A stretch of 64,000 bases of DNA, taken from Clostridia bacterium. Lineage in GTDB: Bacteria > Bacillota > Clostridia > Christensenellales > Aristaeellaceae. Made by a program: the position numbers and the translations under genes. The notes beneath the pieces are model-generated. The model was not told where the DNA came from. It did not search any database and saw only the letters and a program-made list of their open reading frames with translations. Within the stretch, counting starts at the first letter, position 1, and every line of letters starts with the position of its first letter. Below, in pieces: positions 15,794 to 24,280 of the stretch. The stretch covers positions 39,049-103,048 of the forward strand of contig JAFUTW010000014.1 of NCBI GenBank assembly GCA_017484085.1. Direction: 5' to 3'.

Positions 15794-16510
15794 ATGCTGG
15801 AACTCAACATCGAAAAATCGTGGGTCAGCGCCGTATGGCGGCGCAGCTCCGTTCGGAATTACACCGGTGCGCCGGATGAGGCGCAGTTGAAGCGCTTGGG
15901 CGCGCTCTGCCGCAAGCTGAGCTGGCAGGGCGTCACGCTGCGGCTGTTCCAGGGGCCGGGTCTGCGCTCTGCCATCAAGGGGACGGACGTCTACGCCGTC
16001 ATCGTCGCCAAGGAAGGCACGCCGCCCGAGACGGAAGGCTACATGGGCGAGGCGCTGGTGCTGGAAGCCACCGCCATGGGTCTGGGCACCTGCTGGCTGG
16101 GCGCCGGTTTCATCCCGGACATCATCGAGCGGAACGTGGACCTGCAGAACAACGAAGCCGTTCACTGCGTCATCGCCATCGGCAAGGCCAACCTGCCTGC
16201 TTTCGCGCCCAAGCGGAAAGCGCTGGAGAAGATCTGCGGCATGAGCGAAGCGCAGCTGGATGCATTGGGCACCTGGCAGAAGGATGCCGTGCTCTCCGCG
16301 CGCGTGGCCCCCAGTGCGATCAATATGCAGCCCTGGAAGATCACCGCAGACTCCGCCAGCGTGAAGATCGAAGAAAACGCGCTGCTGTACAAGAAGTATT
16401 CCCGCCTCGACTGCGGCATCTGCATGCTGCACGCGGCCGTCGGCGCCGCCGGCGCGGGCCGCACGCCCCGCTGGAAAAAGGTCGACGACGCTTATGTGCT
16501 GACCGCGTAA
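15794..16510 (+). CDS. Nitroreductase-family flavoprotein (TM1586-type)
   Basis: About 238 residues. The N-terminal RRSSVRNYTG is the FMN phosphate-binding Arg/Ser motif, GEALVLEATAMGLGTCWLG the core helix, and RVAPSAINMQPWKI a second half-repeat. The two-lobed single chain matches TM1586-like putative nitroreductases, in which both halves of the usual dimer are fused. It probably reduces quinones or nitro compounds with NAD(P)H. The ATG at 15794 lies 8 bases after GGAG; an ATG two codons earlier is too close to that site. The physiological substrate is unknown. Confidence 0.8.
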   Translation: MLELNIEKSWVSAVWRRSSVRNYTGAPDEAQLKRLGALCRKLSWQGVTLRLFQGPGLRSAIKGTDVYAVIVAKEGTPPETEGYMGEALVLEATAMGLGTCWLGAGFIPDIIERNVDLQNNEAVHCVIAIGKANLPAFAPKRKALEKICGMSEAQLDALGTWQKDAVLSARVAPSAINMQPWKITADSASVKIEENALLYKKYSRLDCGICMLHAAVGAAGAGRTPRWKKVDDAYVLTA

Positions 16511-16531
16511 GCCCTGAAGGACGATGCTAAA

Positions 16532-16574
16532 GCCCCGGTTCTGCTGCAAGTAAGCGGAGCCGGGGCGTTTCTTA
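16532..16574. terminator. Terminator between convergent genes
   Basis: A 14-bp stem (16532-16545 with 16553-16566, including two G-T pairs) and a 7-base loop, followed by GTTTCTT on the plus strand. It lies between the nitroreductase gene and the minus-strand SGNH gene ending at 16572. Confidence 0.8.
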
Positions 16575-18071
16575 TTCCCTGCTGAGGGCTATCGACAGGG
16601 CGACCTTGCCGGTCCGTCTGTCGATGACGAGGACGTGCGCGTCCTCATCCTGCTCTTCCCAAGTGTCGAAGTAATAGGTTTCCTTTCCGTCCTGCGTCAG
16701 ACTGAGGTCGATCCACTCCCCGTCCATCCTGCAGAAGACCGTTCCGAAGGAGGTCTCAAATTCCTCCTCCCTGCAGCCGTAGAGCTCGTGGATCTCCCCC
16801 CTGTCCCTGTCCACGGCGAGGAAATATCCGGCCCCTTCACCGTCCGCGTACTGGAGACCCTCCAGCGGGTTCAGCCTGGCGGAGACCTTTTCATCGTCCC
16901 AGTGGACGTGTTCCCTCGCGATGTTCTGCAGCAGATCCTGGATGTGGAAGTCGGAGGTGGAAAACCCGGGCCGCATCGTCAGCACGACGCTGAAGTCCCT
17001 GTCGTGCAGCAGCATCAGGGCGCTTCTCAGACCGTCCTCCTGCTCAGCCATCGTCCGCAGCTTTTCTTCGATGTAAGCGTCGTAATCCTTCTGCCAGCCG
17101 GCATAAGCCGTCTCTCCCCGCCTGTCTGGAAGTGCGCAGAAATCCCTCAGATATCTGCCCAGGTAGTCGGATACCTTCTGCACGCCGGAAGGGTTGAGGT
17201 GGGAAGCCGGATCGTAGCAGTCCGTGTAGTAATCCACCACGCGGTCCATCTGGACAAAGTTGAGGAAAGCCACGCCGTACTCCTGTGCGATGGCTTCCAC
17301 GGTATAGGCGCTCTTCTTCGTGTTGTCAAAAGCGGGGTGCGGCGCCAGCATCAGGATGACGGCGATGCCCCTGCTTTGGCACTCCTCGATCGTCCTGCGC
17401 AGGTACGCGTAACCCGGGCCGTTTTCCGGGGATCTGTCCCCCTCATAGGCGCCCAGATGGGACGCGTCCGGATCGGTGACATGGATGCGCTGCGCGGCGC
17501 CCTTTTGCGCGTTGTAGCGCGGTTTAAAGTCCTCCTGCGACAGGCTGCTCCACCGCGAATGGTACTGGATGAGCGGAAAGATCATCTCCCAACGGAGCTC
17601 CTCTGCCGTCTTCCCGTACTGGTCCGTTTCCTGCGTGTCCGTCAGATCCAGGATGGCACGCAGCTTCGTCGGACTCATCGGAAAAGCGTCAAATGCGGTA
17701 TGCACCTCTCCGAAGCTGTCGGAAAGCTTGAGAGGATACCCCACGTCCATCACGCCGATCACGACCGCTTTGGGCTCCGCGTAATCGAGCGCGTTCATCA
17801 GCGTCCAGTACGTCATGGGGAGCATGCAGTTCGACCAGCCGAGGTTGTACGACGTGATGCCGTAATCCCGGTAGATTTCCAGCGGGCTGACGCCGTAATA
17901 CACCTGGCTGTCGCCCAAAAACAGGACGTCCGCTTCCTTTGCCGTGTCCAGGAAAGGCTTCAGCTTCTCCTCGCTCTCCTTCATGCGCAAAACGCGCGAA
18001 GCAGCGGTGATCAGCACGCACAGCAGCGCCAGAAAGGCCGCAGCCCGGGCGGCAGGTATCAAGCGTCTCAT
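16572..18071 (-). CDS. Membrane-anchored SGNH-like protein (DltD/AlgX-type)
   Basis: 499 residues with an N-terminal signal anchor (AAFLALLCVLITAAS). The outside domain begins VLFLGDSQVYYGVSPLEI, the SGNH block I nucleophile Ser of DltD/AlgJ-like proteins. The catalytic Asp/His pair appears later as DPASHLNPSG (residues about 285-294). A further ~150-residue C-terminal extension is unassigned. Such proteins assist O-acylation or acyl transfer on surface polymers, often with an MBOAT partner, but none is adjacent. AGGGGGACCC precedes the ATG. Confidence 0.65.
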   Translation of the reverse strand: MRRLIPAARAAAFLALLCVLITAASRVLRMKESEEKLKPFLDTAKEADVLFLGDSQVYYGVSPLEIYRDYGITSYNLGWSNCMLPMTYWTLMNALDYAEPKAVVIGVMDVGYPLKLSDSFGEVHTAFDAFPMSPTKLRAILDLTDTQETDQYGKTAEELRWEMIFPLIQYHSRWSSLSQEDFKPRYNAQKGAAQRIHVTDPDASHLGAYEGDRSPENGPGYAYLRRTIEECQSRGIAVILMLAPHPAFDNTKKSAYTVEAIAQEYGVAFLNFVQMDRVVDYYTDCYDPASHLNPSGVQKVSDYLGRYLRDFCALPDRRGETAYAGWQKDYDAYIEEKLRTMAEQEDGLRSALMLLHDRDFSVVLTMRPGFSTSDFHIQDLLQNIAREHVHWDDEKVSARLNPLEGLQYADGEGAGYFLAVDRDRGEIHELYGCREEEFETSFGTVFCRMDGEWIDLSLTQDGKETYYFDTWEEQDEDAHVLVIDRRTGKVALSIALSRE

Positions 18072-18109
18072 GGGTCCCCCTTCTCCCGAGAAGCCGTACT
18101 CTCAGGATG

Positions 18110-18132
18110 AAAAAAGCTGCCCGCGGGCAGCC
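18110..18132 (-). terminator. Terminator of the HU-pgmB transcript
   Basis: Stem GCTGCC-CGCG-GGCAGC (18116-18131), followed on the minus strand by six T (A6 at 18110-18115). It separates pgmB from the SGNH gene. Confidence 0.85.
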
Positions 18133-18147
18133 GTTGTCAGGATGCGT

Positions 18148-18789
18148 TTAAAGACAGATTTGGGAAAGCTGCCGGAAGTGTTCCATGGGGTAAGTCGTCA
18201 TCGCAAAAGCAGACGCCTCCCCTAGGCCGGCGCTGTCAAAGCCGCCTGCGGCGGCCGCGCGGATGCCCGCCTCGGCGTCCTCGACCACCAGGCACTGCGA
18301 AGCCGGCAGGCCCAGGAACTCCGCCGCCATGGTAAAGACCTGCGGATCCGGCTTACTCCGCTGGATGTTAGTACCGTCCGAAACGGCATCAAAGAAGCCA
18401 GAAAGGCCCAGCCGCTCCAGGATCATCTTCGTGTTCTTGCTGGAAGAGCCGATGGCCAGCTTCAGCCCCGCCGCGCGCAGCGCCTCCAGCGTCTCCTTCA
18501 CTTCAGGGGAGAGATCGCGGGGCGACATGTTGAGCAGCAGTGCCTTGTACAGATCGTTCTTCTTCTCTGCCAGCGCCGCCTTTTCTTCTGCGTTATACGG
18601 CCGGTCGCTGCGCTCCAGGATGATATCCAGGCTGTCCATCCGCGAAACGCCGCGCAGGCGGTTGTTGATCTTCTCGTCGAAGTAGACGCCGATCTCATCG
18701 GCCACCTGCTTCCAGGCCTGAAAGTGATACTGATCGGTAAAGCAGATGACGCCGTCCAAATCGAAGATTACGCCCTGATACTTTCCCAT
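18148..18789 (-). CDS. pgmB: Beta-phosphoglucomutase
   Basis: 213 residues, HAD fold. Motif I FDLDGVICFTDQYHFQAWK has the two aspartates and the His/Gln cap residues of beta-PGM, followed by the cap RLRGVSRMDSLDIILER. Motif II is IGSSSKN, motif III KPDPQVF and motif IV VVEDAEAGIRAA. It converts beta-glucose-1-phosphate (from maltose or trehalose phosphorylases) to glucose-6-phosphate. No sugar phosphorylase is in the window. CAGGGAGCGAT precedes the ATG. Confidence 0.88.
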   Translation of the reverse strand: MGKYQGVIFDLDGVICFTDQYHFQAWKQVADEIGVYFDEKINNRLRGVSRMDSLDIILERSDRPYNAEEKAALAEKKNDLYKALLLNMSPRDLSPEVKETLEALRAAGLKLAIGSSSKNTKMILERLGLSGFFDAVSDGTNIQRSKPDPQVFTMAAEFLGLPASQCLVVEDAEAGIRAAAAGGFDSAGLGEASAFAMTTYPMEHFRQLSQICL

Positions 18790-18809
18790 ATCGCTCCCTG
18801 CCGGCCGTC

Positions 18810-19085
18810 TCAGTCGCAGACGGCCTGTTTCATCATTTTGCCCGGCTTGAAGATGGGGGATACCCGCTCGCCGAGCTGCACCTCTTCGCCCGTCTTGGGG
18901 TTGCGCGCCTTGCGCGCCGGGCGGTGCTTGACCTCAAAAGCGCCGAAGCCGACGATCTGGACCTTTTCGCCCTCACTCAGCTTCTCGCAGATGATCTCGC
19001 TCATATTGACAACAGCGGCCTCCGCGTCACGGCGGCTGATTCCCGCCCTTCTGGCGATTTCAGCGCTCAGTTCGGTCTTATTCAT
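18810..19085 (-). CDS. hup: DNA-binding protein HU
   Basis: 91 residues of typical HU length. MNKTELSAEIARRAG opens the helical dimerization core, VQIVGFGAFEVKHRPARKARNPKTGE is the beta-arm with the prokaryotic histone-like signature and the Pro at the intercalating tip, and VSPIFKPGKMMK closes the fold. It compacts DNA as a dimer. AAGGAGGAGCTACCGTT precedes the ATG. Its position after the yabN gene is common in Bacillota. Confidence 0.95.
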   Translation of the reverse strand: MNKTELSAEIARRAGISRRDAEAAVVNMSEIICEKLSEGEKVQIVGFGAFEVKHRPARKARNPKTGEEVQLGERVSPIFKPGKMMKQAVCD

Positions 19086-19142
19086 AACGGTAGCTCCTCC
19101 TTATAAACCGGTCTCAAAGTTTTTATTTTGCAGTCGATACAG

Positions 19143-19157
19143 AACAAACTGTTTGTT
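19143..19157 (-). promoter_or_regulatory. Perfect 15-base palindrome upstream of hup
   Basis: AACAAAC-T-GTTTGTT, 58 bases before the HU start in the 152-base gap after yabN. It may be an operator within the hup promoter region; no clear -35/-10 pair was identified. Confidence 0.4.
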
Positions 19158-19237
19158 TTCACAAATGAAAACTACGATCTTGATTTTACATTCTTTCTGT
19201 ATTTCCCGCAAGAGGGAAACACCCCTCCGGCAAAATT

Positions 19238-20596
19238 TTAATTCCGGCCGTCTTCCGTTTCCCTCCGGATCCGCTCAGACGTCGCGGTCCGAAGGCATGT
19301 TTCCGCATCCAGCGACAGCGCGTCGGCCAGCGCGCAGGCCGCTTCCAGCATAGTGCCCAGGCTGCCCTCGTCTGCCACCGTTTCGGCAAAGCGGCAAAGC
19401 GCCTGCCGGGCGTCTGCCGCATCGGCGGACAGGCCCTTCGCCCGGCGCTGCCTGCGCAGGACCTTCTGGGCCCGCATCAGCGCCGGCAGGGAAACCGGCA
19501 CTTCGGCCATCTGTTCTGCGGCGTTCTGAACGCCGCGCTCCTTCTCCTTGGCCGCCTCCCATACGCGGTTCACGTCGTCGGCATCCCTCACCTGTTCTTC
19601 AGCAAAGACATGCGGGTGGCGCAGGATCATCTTGCGCACGATGGCGCTGGTCACGTCCCTGTCGGTAAACGCCCGGTGCTCCTCTCCAATGCGGCTGTTC
19701 AGTGCCACCTGCAGCAGCACGTCGCCCAGCTCGTCTGCCAGCTTCGCAGGATCGCCCGCATCCATCGCTTCCGCCGCCTCGCAGGCCTCCTCGATCATAT
19801 AGCGCCGCAAGGTTTCGTGCGTCTGCTTCCTGTCCCAGGGGCATCCGCCCGGGCCGCGCAGCCGCGCGACCACCCGGATGAGATCCTCGAAATCCGCGCG
19901 CTGCCGCTGCATGAAAGATACGGCCGGCACAAACACGGCCGTCCGGTGATCGTACTCCGGCTGCCTGTCCAGCGCATACAGCGGGATCGGTTCCGCCCCG
20001 CAGCCCTGCTGCGCTGCATCCCTCAGGAAGTAAACCGTCATCTCGTCGTCATAGAGATCGGAGAGCCACAGCTTGACATCTGCAGCCAGCCGGGCATCGT
20101 TGATCTCCGTGATGACGAGGGGCACATCCGCCGAAGGCCGAAGCCCCGACAGCGACAGCGCTGTGATGCTTCGCAGGTTCTCCGTATCCGCGCCGCAGGC
20201 AAGCGCCGCGCACGCGGCGTTCTCCGCGAGGGAAACACCGCCCAAAACGCGCAGGCAGCCGGTCCCCTGAACGGCCTTGGCCAGCTGCCGCACCGTCGCG
20301 TCACTGACAGGATCGCTGACCGCATAGCAGAGATCCGCCCGGCCGGCCGCAAAAAGCAGCCGCTCGCAGGCGGCCGCTGTCAATTCGTCAAAATCCCCGC
20401 TGGATTCGTACAGCGCATCCAGCGTCTCAAAAGCAATCCCCTCACTCTGAAGCAGCGATGCGGCGGCATGCCGCCCGGTACGCAGGATGAGCTGCTTCGC
20501 CTCCCGCAGCGTTTCAAGCGCCCCGAGGGTGAGCAGTTTCCCATCATCCGGCCCCAGGGCGACCACGAGGATCTCATGCACCGATTGCGCTGTCAT
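19238..20596 (-). CDS. yabN: YabN: tetrapyrrole-methylase-like domain fused to MazG pyrophosphohydrolase
   Basis: 452 residues. The N-terminal ~220 residues (VVALGPDDGKLLTLGALETLR ... VLGGVSLAENAACAAL) form a tetrapyrrole methylase-like domain. The MazG domain starts at about 236: LRGPGGCPWDRKQTHETLRRYMIEEACEAAEA, with Mg-binding EEACE and DELGDVLLQVALNS. It would hydrolyse non-canonical NTPs to NMP and PPi. The methylase part is degenerate in its first glycine loop and may be inactive. It follows the GT2 gene almost directly. Confidence 0.88.
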   Translation of the reverse strand: MTAQSVHEILVVALGPDDGKLLTLGALETLREAKQLILRTGRHAAASLLQSEGIAFETLDALYESSGDFDELTAAACERLLFAAGRADLCYAVSDPVSDATVRQLAKAVQGTGCLRVLGGVSLAENAACAALACGADTENLRSITALSLSGLRPSADVPLVITEINDARLAADVKLWLSDLYDDEMTVYFLRDAAQQGCGAEPIPLYALDRQPEYDHRTAVFVPAVSFMQRQRADFEDLIRVVARLRGPGGCPWDRKQTHETLRRYMIEEACEAAEAMDAGDPAKLADELGDVLLQVALNSRIGEEHRAFTDRDVTSAIVRKMILRHPHVFAEEQVRDADDVNRVWEAAKEKERGVQNAAEQMAEVPVSLPALMRAQKVLRRQRRAKGLSADAADARQALCRFAETVADEGSLGTMLEAACALADALSLDAETCLRTATSERIRRETEDGRN

Positions 20597-20600
20597 CGCT

Positions 20601-21575
20601 TCACTCGTCCGCCTTTCCGGACGTGTTCAGCACGCTCTCGATGATGAACCGCGGGCGGCGCTTGGTTTCATTGTAGATCTTGCCGATGTATTCACCCACG
20701 ATGCCGAGGCCCAGCAGCTGGATGCCGCCCAGCATCCAGATCGATGCCATGAGGCTGGCCCAGCCGTTTGTGGGATGCCCGGTCGCCTTCACGATGATGG
20801 CATAGAGGAACATGATGAGGCTGATCAGAAAGACGATGACGCCCGCTGAAAAGACCAGGCGGATCGGTTTGACCGAGAAAGAGGTGATGCCGTCCGCGGC
20901 GAATGCCAGCATCTTCTTGAGGGGATACTTGCTCTCACCCGCAAAGCGCTCAGCGCGCTCGTAGGTCACCGTCGTCCACTTGTAGCCGATCTGCGGCACA
21001 ATGCCGCGCAGGAAGAGGTTGACCTCCGTAAACTGCGCCAGACCTTCCACGGCGCGGCGGCTCATCAGGCGGTAGTCCGCGTGGTTGAACACGATATCCA
21101 CGCCCAGCGCCCGCATGACCTTGTAAAAGCCTTCCGCCGTAAAGCGCTTGAAGAAGGTGTCCGTCTCGCGCTTGCTCCGAACGCCGTAGACCACTTCATA
21201 CCCTTCGTGATAAGCATCCACCATGGCGTCCACGGCATTGATGTCGTCCTGCAGGTCGGCATCCATGGAGATGATCATATCCGCATAGTTGACAGCGGTC
21301 AGCAGGCCGGCCAGCAGCGCATTCTGATGCCCGCGGTTGCGGGAGAGATTGACGCCGGAAAACATTTCCGGCTCCTGCTCGTGCAGGCGGCTGATGATCG
21401 GCCAGGTGTCGTCCTTCGAGCCGTCGTTGACGAACATCACGCGGCTGTCGCGGCTGATCTTGCCCGCCGCCATCAGGGCGGTCATCTTTTCCTTCAGCCG
21501 CCGGCTCGTCTCCGGCAGCACTTCCTGCTCCTTATAGCAGGGCACGACGATATACAGCGTGTTCTTTTCGTTCAT
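20601..21575 (-). CDS. Glycosyltransferase family 2 with C-terminal membrane helices (GtrB/DPM-like)
   Basis: 324 residues. The GT-A domain has YIVVPCYKEQEVLPE, the nucleotide-binding FVNDGSKDDTW and the DXD motif MDADLQDD. Two membrane helices follow (VFSAGVIVFLISLIMFLYAIIV and WMLGGIQLLGLGIVGEYIGKIYNETK), the GtrB / polyprenol-phosphate glycosyltransferase arrangement. It likely makes an undecaprenyl-phosphate sugar used by GT-C enzymes such as those at 48.6-55.2 kb. Its start overlaps the preceding stop (ATGA). Confidence 0.88.
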   Translation of the reverse strand: MNEKNTLYIVVPCYKEQEVLPETSRRLKEKMTALMAAGKISRDSRVMFVNDGSKDDTWPIISRLHEQEPEMFSGVNLSRNRGHQNALLAGLLTAVNYADMIISMDADLQDDINAVDAMVDAYHEGYEVVYGVRSKRETDTFFKRFTAEGFYKVMRALGVDIVFNHADYRLMSRRAVEGLAQFTEVNLFLRGIVPQIGYKWTTVTYERAERFAGESKYPLKKMLAFAADGITSFSVKPIRLVFSAGVIVFLISLIMFLYAIIVKATGHPTNGWASLMASIWMLGGIQLLGLGIVGEYIGKIYNETKRRPRFIIESVLNTSGKADE

Positions 21576-22321
21576 CTTGCAGTCCTTTCCGCAGAAGTGT
21601 TCTGGCCGTCCCCCTGTCCCGGTGAAAGCAGCGAATCCCGCAGCTGGGCCATCTCGCCCGCACTGCGCGAAAGCGCCGCAGCGGCGCCGCTCAGCATGAG
21701 GTCGGTCTGGTGGGCAGCCTGCTGCATCACGCTGGCCGCGCGCTCCTCTGCATCTTGGCGGATCTGGCTGGCGAACGCCTGGGCGCGCCGTGAGATCTCG
21801 CTCTCCTCCACCAGGCGCTGCGCCTGCTGCTGCGCCGCTTCGATGATCTGCTGTGCGCGGGTCCTGGCGTCCTCCACGGTCGCCTCGGCCTCCTCCTGCG
21901 CTTTGGTCATCAGCTGCATGCGGTAATTCTCCGCATCCGTGCGCGTCTGCTTGTCGTAGGCATCCGCTTCCTCACGCCGGTCACGGTAAAAGCGCTCCGC
22001 TTCCTCGCGCCTTGCGCGGGACTGCGTCTCGGCGTCTTCTGTGATCTCGTCGCGGCGGGCCAGGACACCCTGGGCCTCCCGCACCATCTTGGGCAGCACG
22101 ATCCGCAGCTGTCCCATCAGGTCTTCGTACGCGTCCTCCCGGATGAGGCGGTGCGTCTTGACGATCGGCGTCTGGGAAGCCTCGCGGAAGAGGCGGTCCA
22201 TCTCCTCGATGACGGCTTTGCCTTCGGCAAGCGCGCCGCTCTCCGACGGCTCCTGCACATTCTGAGCGCCCTGGGCCGTCCGGCGAAGCGTTCTTTCCGG
22301 TCTCTGGTCCCTATCTTCCAT
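21572..22321 (-). CDS. Long coiled-coil protein (DivIVA/ATPase-subunit-like helices)
   Basis: About 249 residues. From about residue 90 to 215 it is almost wholly charged heptads (ITEDAETQSRARREEAERF ... AQEEAEATVEDARTRAQQI), predicting one long parallel coiled coil, with a helical head containing MGQLRIVLPKMVREAQ. No enzyme motif is visible; homologues next to coaD in Clostridia are often labelled ATPase without support. A DivIVA/SepF-like scaffold role is a guess. The start at 22321 has GGAGGAGAGCATC and overlaps the coaD end by 11 bases. Confidence 0.65.
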   Translation of the reverse strand: MEDRDQRPERTLRRTAQGAQNVQEPSESGALAEGKAVIEEMDRLFREASQTPIVKTHRLIREDAYEDLMGQLRIVLPKMVREAQGVLARRDEITEDAETQSRARREEAERFYRDRREEADAYDKQTRTDAENYRMQLMTKAQEEAEATVEDARTRAQQIIEAAQQQAQRLVEESEISRRAQAFASQIRQDAEERAASVMQQAAHQTDLMLSGAAAALSRSAGEMAQLRDSLLSPGQGDGQNTSAERTAR

Positions 22322-22817
22322 GATGCTCTCCTCCATCCTGCCCGCGCGCAAGCGCTATGATGATCTCCTCTGCCAACCCGTCCGGCACCATTCGGCTGAT
22401 ATCGCCGCCGAAGGAAGCGATCTGCCTCACGATGCTGGAACTGATATCCGCGAATTGCTCCGAAGTGACGAGCATCAGCGTTTCCACGCCGCCCATCATC
22501 CGGTTGATCCTTGCCATCTGATATTCCGTCTCAAAGTCGCCCAGCGGGCGAATACCGCGGACGACAGCCTGTACGCCCTGCTCTCTCGCGCAGTCGACCA
22601 GCAGCCCACCATGCGCGATCACTTGCACGTTCGGAAGCTGCCGGCACGCCAGTTTCAGCAGGCGCACCCGCTCTTCGGGCGGGATCGCCCCTTTTTTGTC
22701 CGGGTTCACCATCACCGCGACCACCAGGGTATCACACAGCGCCGCTGCCCGGCTGATGATGTCCACATGCCCCCGGGTGACGGGATCGAAGCTCCCGGCG
22801 AAGAGCAGTTTATCCAT
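22311..22817 (-). CDS. coaD: Phosphopantetheine adenylyltransferase
   Basis: 168 residues, making dephospho-CoA from 4'-phosphopantetheine and ATP. AGSFDPVTRGHVDII holds the T/H-x-G-H nucleotidyltransferase motif (TRGH, residues 14-17). ISSSIVRQIASFGGDISRMVP is the C-terminal ISSTxxR-like ATP motif. The start at 22817 lies after AGGGGGAACAAG and overlaps the end of rsmD by 8 bases, so the two are coupled. Confidence 0.95.
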   Translation of the reverse strand: MDKLLFAGSFDPVTRGHVDIISRAAALCDTLVVAVMVNPDKKGAIPPEERVRLLKLACRQLPNVQVIAHGGLLVDCAREQGVQAVVRGIRPLGDFETEYQMARINRMMGGVETLMLVTSEQFADISSSIVRQIASFGGDISRMVPDGLAEEIIIALARGQDGGEHHGR

Positions 22818-23376
22818 CTTGTTCCCCCTGCGCTGCCGGCACGACAAAGCTGATCTCCGTATCGCCGTAACGGCGGCAGCCGTCCACTCTGAAATGCGCG
22901 TCCACTTCCGGCGGCGTTCCGCGCCGGTGTTCCACGACGATCAAGGCCTCTTCCGACAGCAGGCCCGCCTCCCGCAGCCGGCTGCAGATCTCGCCGGTGT
23001 TCTCCATCCGGTAAGGCGGATCCAGGAAGACGATGTCAAAAGGTTTTTCTCCCGAAAGGCGGCGGATGCAGGCGGCATAATCCCCCGCAAAGACGCTGCA
23101 GCGGTCTCCGCAGCGCACCGCTTCGATGTTCTTTCGGATGCAGGAGAGCGCCGCGCGGTCCTTGTCGCAGAGGGCGGCATACGCCGCGCCGCGGCTGATC
23201 GCCTCCAGCGACAGCGCGCCCGTTCCGGCGAACAGATCCAGCACCCGTGCGTCCTCCAGGCGGGGAGCCAGGATATTGAACAGGGATTCCCTCACATAGT
23301 CCTGCGTCGGGCGCGTTCCGCTGCCCGCCGGCGCGACCAGCGTACGCCCTCTGGCTTCCCCTGCGATGATCCGCAC
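22810..23376 (-). CDS. rsmD: 16S rRNA (guanine-966-N2)-methyltransferase RsmD
   Basis: 188 residues. MRIIAGEARGRTLVAPAG is the family N-terminus, VLDLFAGTGALSLEAISRGA the SAM-binding loop, and FDIVFLDPPYRME the catalytic D-P-P-Y motif for N2 methylation. The start is GTG. It heads the rsmD-coaD-coiled coil-GT2-yabN gene series. Confidence 0.93.
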   Translation of the reverse strand: MRIIAGEARGRTLVAPAGSGTRPTQDYVRESLFNILAPRLEDARVLDLFAGTGALSLEAISRGAAYAALCDKDRAALSCIRKNIEAVRCGDRCSVFAGDYAACIRRLSGEKPFDIVFLDPPYRMENTGEICSRLREAGLLSEEALIVVEHRRGTPPEVDAHFRVDGCRRYGDTEISFVVPAAQGEQDG

Positions 23377-23398
23377 TCCCTGTCAGCCCTTTCTGTTT

Positions 23399-23427
23399 AT
23401 TATATCAAAGGCACTGTGCCTTTTCAA
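23399..23427 (-). promoter_or_regulatory. rsmD promoter with embedded palindrome
   Basis: TTGAAA (23422-23427), 17-base spacer and TATAAT (23399-23404) on the minus strand. The spacer is filled by a perfect palindrome AAAGGCAC-T-GTGCCTTT (23407-23423), well placed to act as an operator. It also could be read as a weak hairpin, but no T-run follows on the minus strand. Confidence 0.7.
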
Positions 23428-23440
23428 GACTGCATGCGCT

Positions 23441-24280
23441 TCATACGAGGCGCTTGTGTTCCTGCTTTTCCGCGTCCCTGCGCTGTCCGTAATGCACCTC
23501 ACCGCCGCCGCGTGTCAGCTCGTCCGCAAGCTTCTTTTTGCCCTGTCTGCGCACGGCGGCGCGCGCGGCTTTCCGTTCCTTCGTCTCCAGCGCAGCCTGA
23601 CGGCGCGGCCCCATGCAGTACGCCGCAAAATACGCCAGGGGATAGATCAGCAAAAACAGCGGCGAAAGCGTGTCCAGCGCAAAGGCCTGCTTCTGCGCAT
23701 CCGGGAAGAACCCGATAAAGGGCATTTCCATGAGGCGCACCGCCATCCGGATCCAGACCCGCATGCCCGGTACCTCCGGCTGCAGATACGCAGCCAGCGG
23801 CGCCATGACATCTTCCCGCGCGCCGTATGTTGAGGTAAGCCAGGTCGGCAGATCCTGCAGCGTATACCGGTACGGTTCCGCCGTCAGCGCGATGAAGCCC
23901 GCCAGGATCAGCGGGACCGCAAAGACGAGCAGCAGCGCCGCAGCCGCCTTCAGCGGATGCCAGCAGGCCGCGTCCTCTTCAGCAGAGACCGCTGTGCCTT
24001 CCGCCTCCAGCTTTGCCGCCCTTGAGCCGGCCGCTGCATCCCGCATCCCGCAGGAGAGCCCCTCCGAGAAGAACAGCGCCGTGATGCCCGCGAGGATCAC
24101 CGCCGAGAGCAGGATCCGCACGATCCATGTGCTGATCGCGGACAGGCCGCTGAACATGAGCCCCAGCACCACGGCGCCGAGCAGCAGCAGCGCGATCCGG
24201 CCGGCCATACGCAGCACCGGCGCGCCCCATCTGCGTGCCATCCTGGGTTTTTGCGCCTTTACCGCTTTTCGCTCCGTCAT
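23441..24280 (-). CDS. Polytopic membrane protein of unknown function
   Basis: 279 residues with five or six helices (IALLLLGAVVLGLMFSGLSA, IVRILLSAVILAGITALFF, AAAALLLVFAVPLILAGFIAL, and others) and a strongly basic C-terminal tail (KERKAARAAVRRQGKKKLADE). No family recognised. The start overlaps the stop of the 5-FTHF cyclo-ligase gene by 4 bases (ATGA), so it is the last gene of the ychF-alr series. Confidence 0.6.
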   Translation of the reverse strand: MTERKAVKAQKPRMARRWGAPVLRMAGRIALLLLGAVVLGLMFSGLSAISTWIVRILLSAVILAGITALFFSEGLSCGMRDAAAGSRAAKLEAEGTAVSAEEDAACWHPLKAAAALLLVFAVPLILAGFIALTAEPYRYTLQDLPTWLTSTYGAREDVMAPLAAYLQPEVPGMRVWIRMAVRLMEMPFIGFFPDAQKQAFALDTLSPLFLLIYPLAYFAAYCMGPRRQAALETKERKAARAAVRRQGKKKLADELTRGGGEVHYGQRRDAEKQEHKRLV

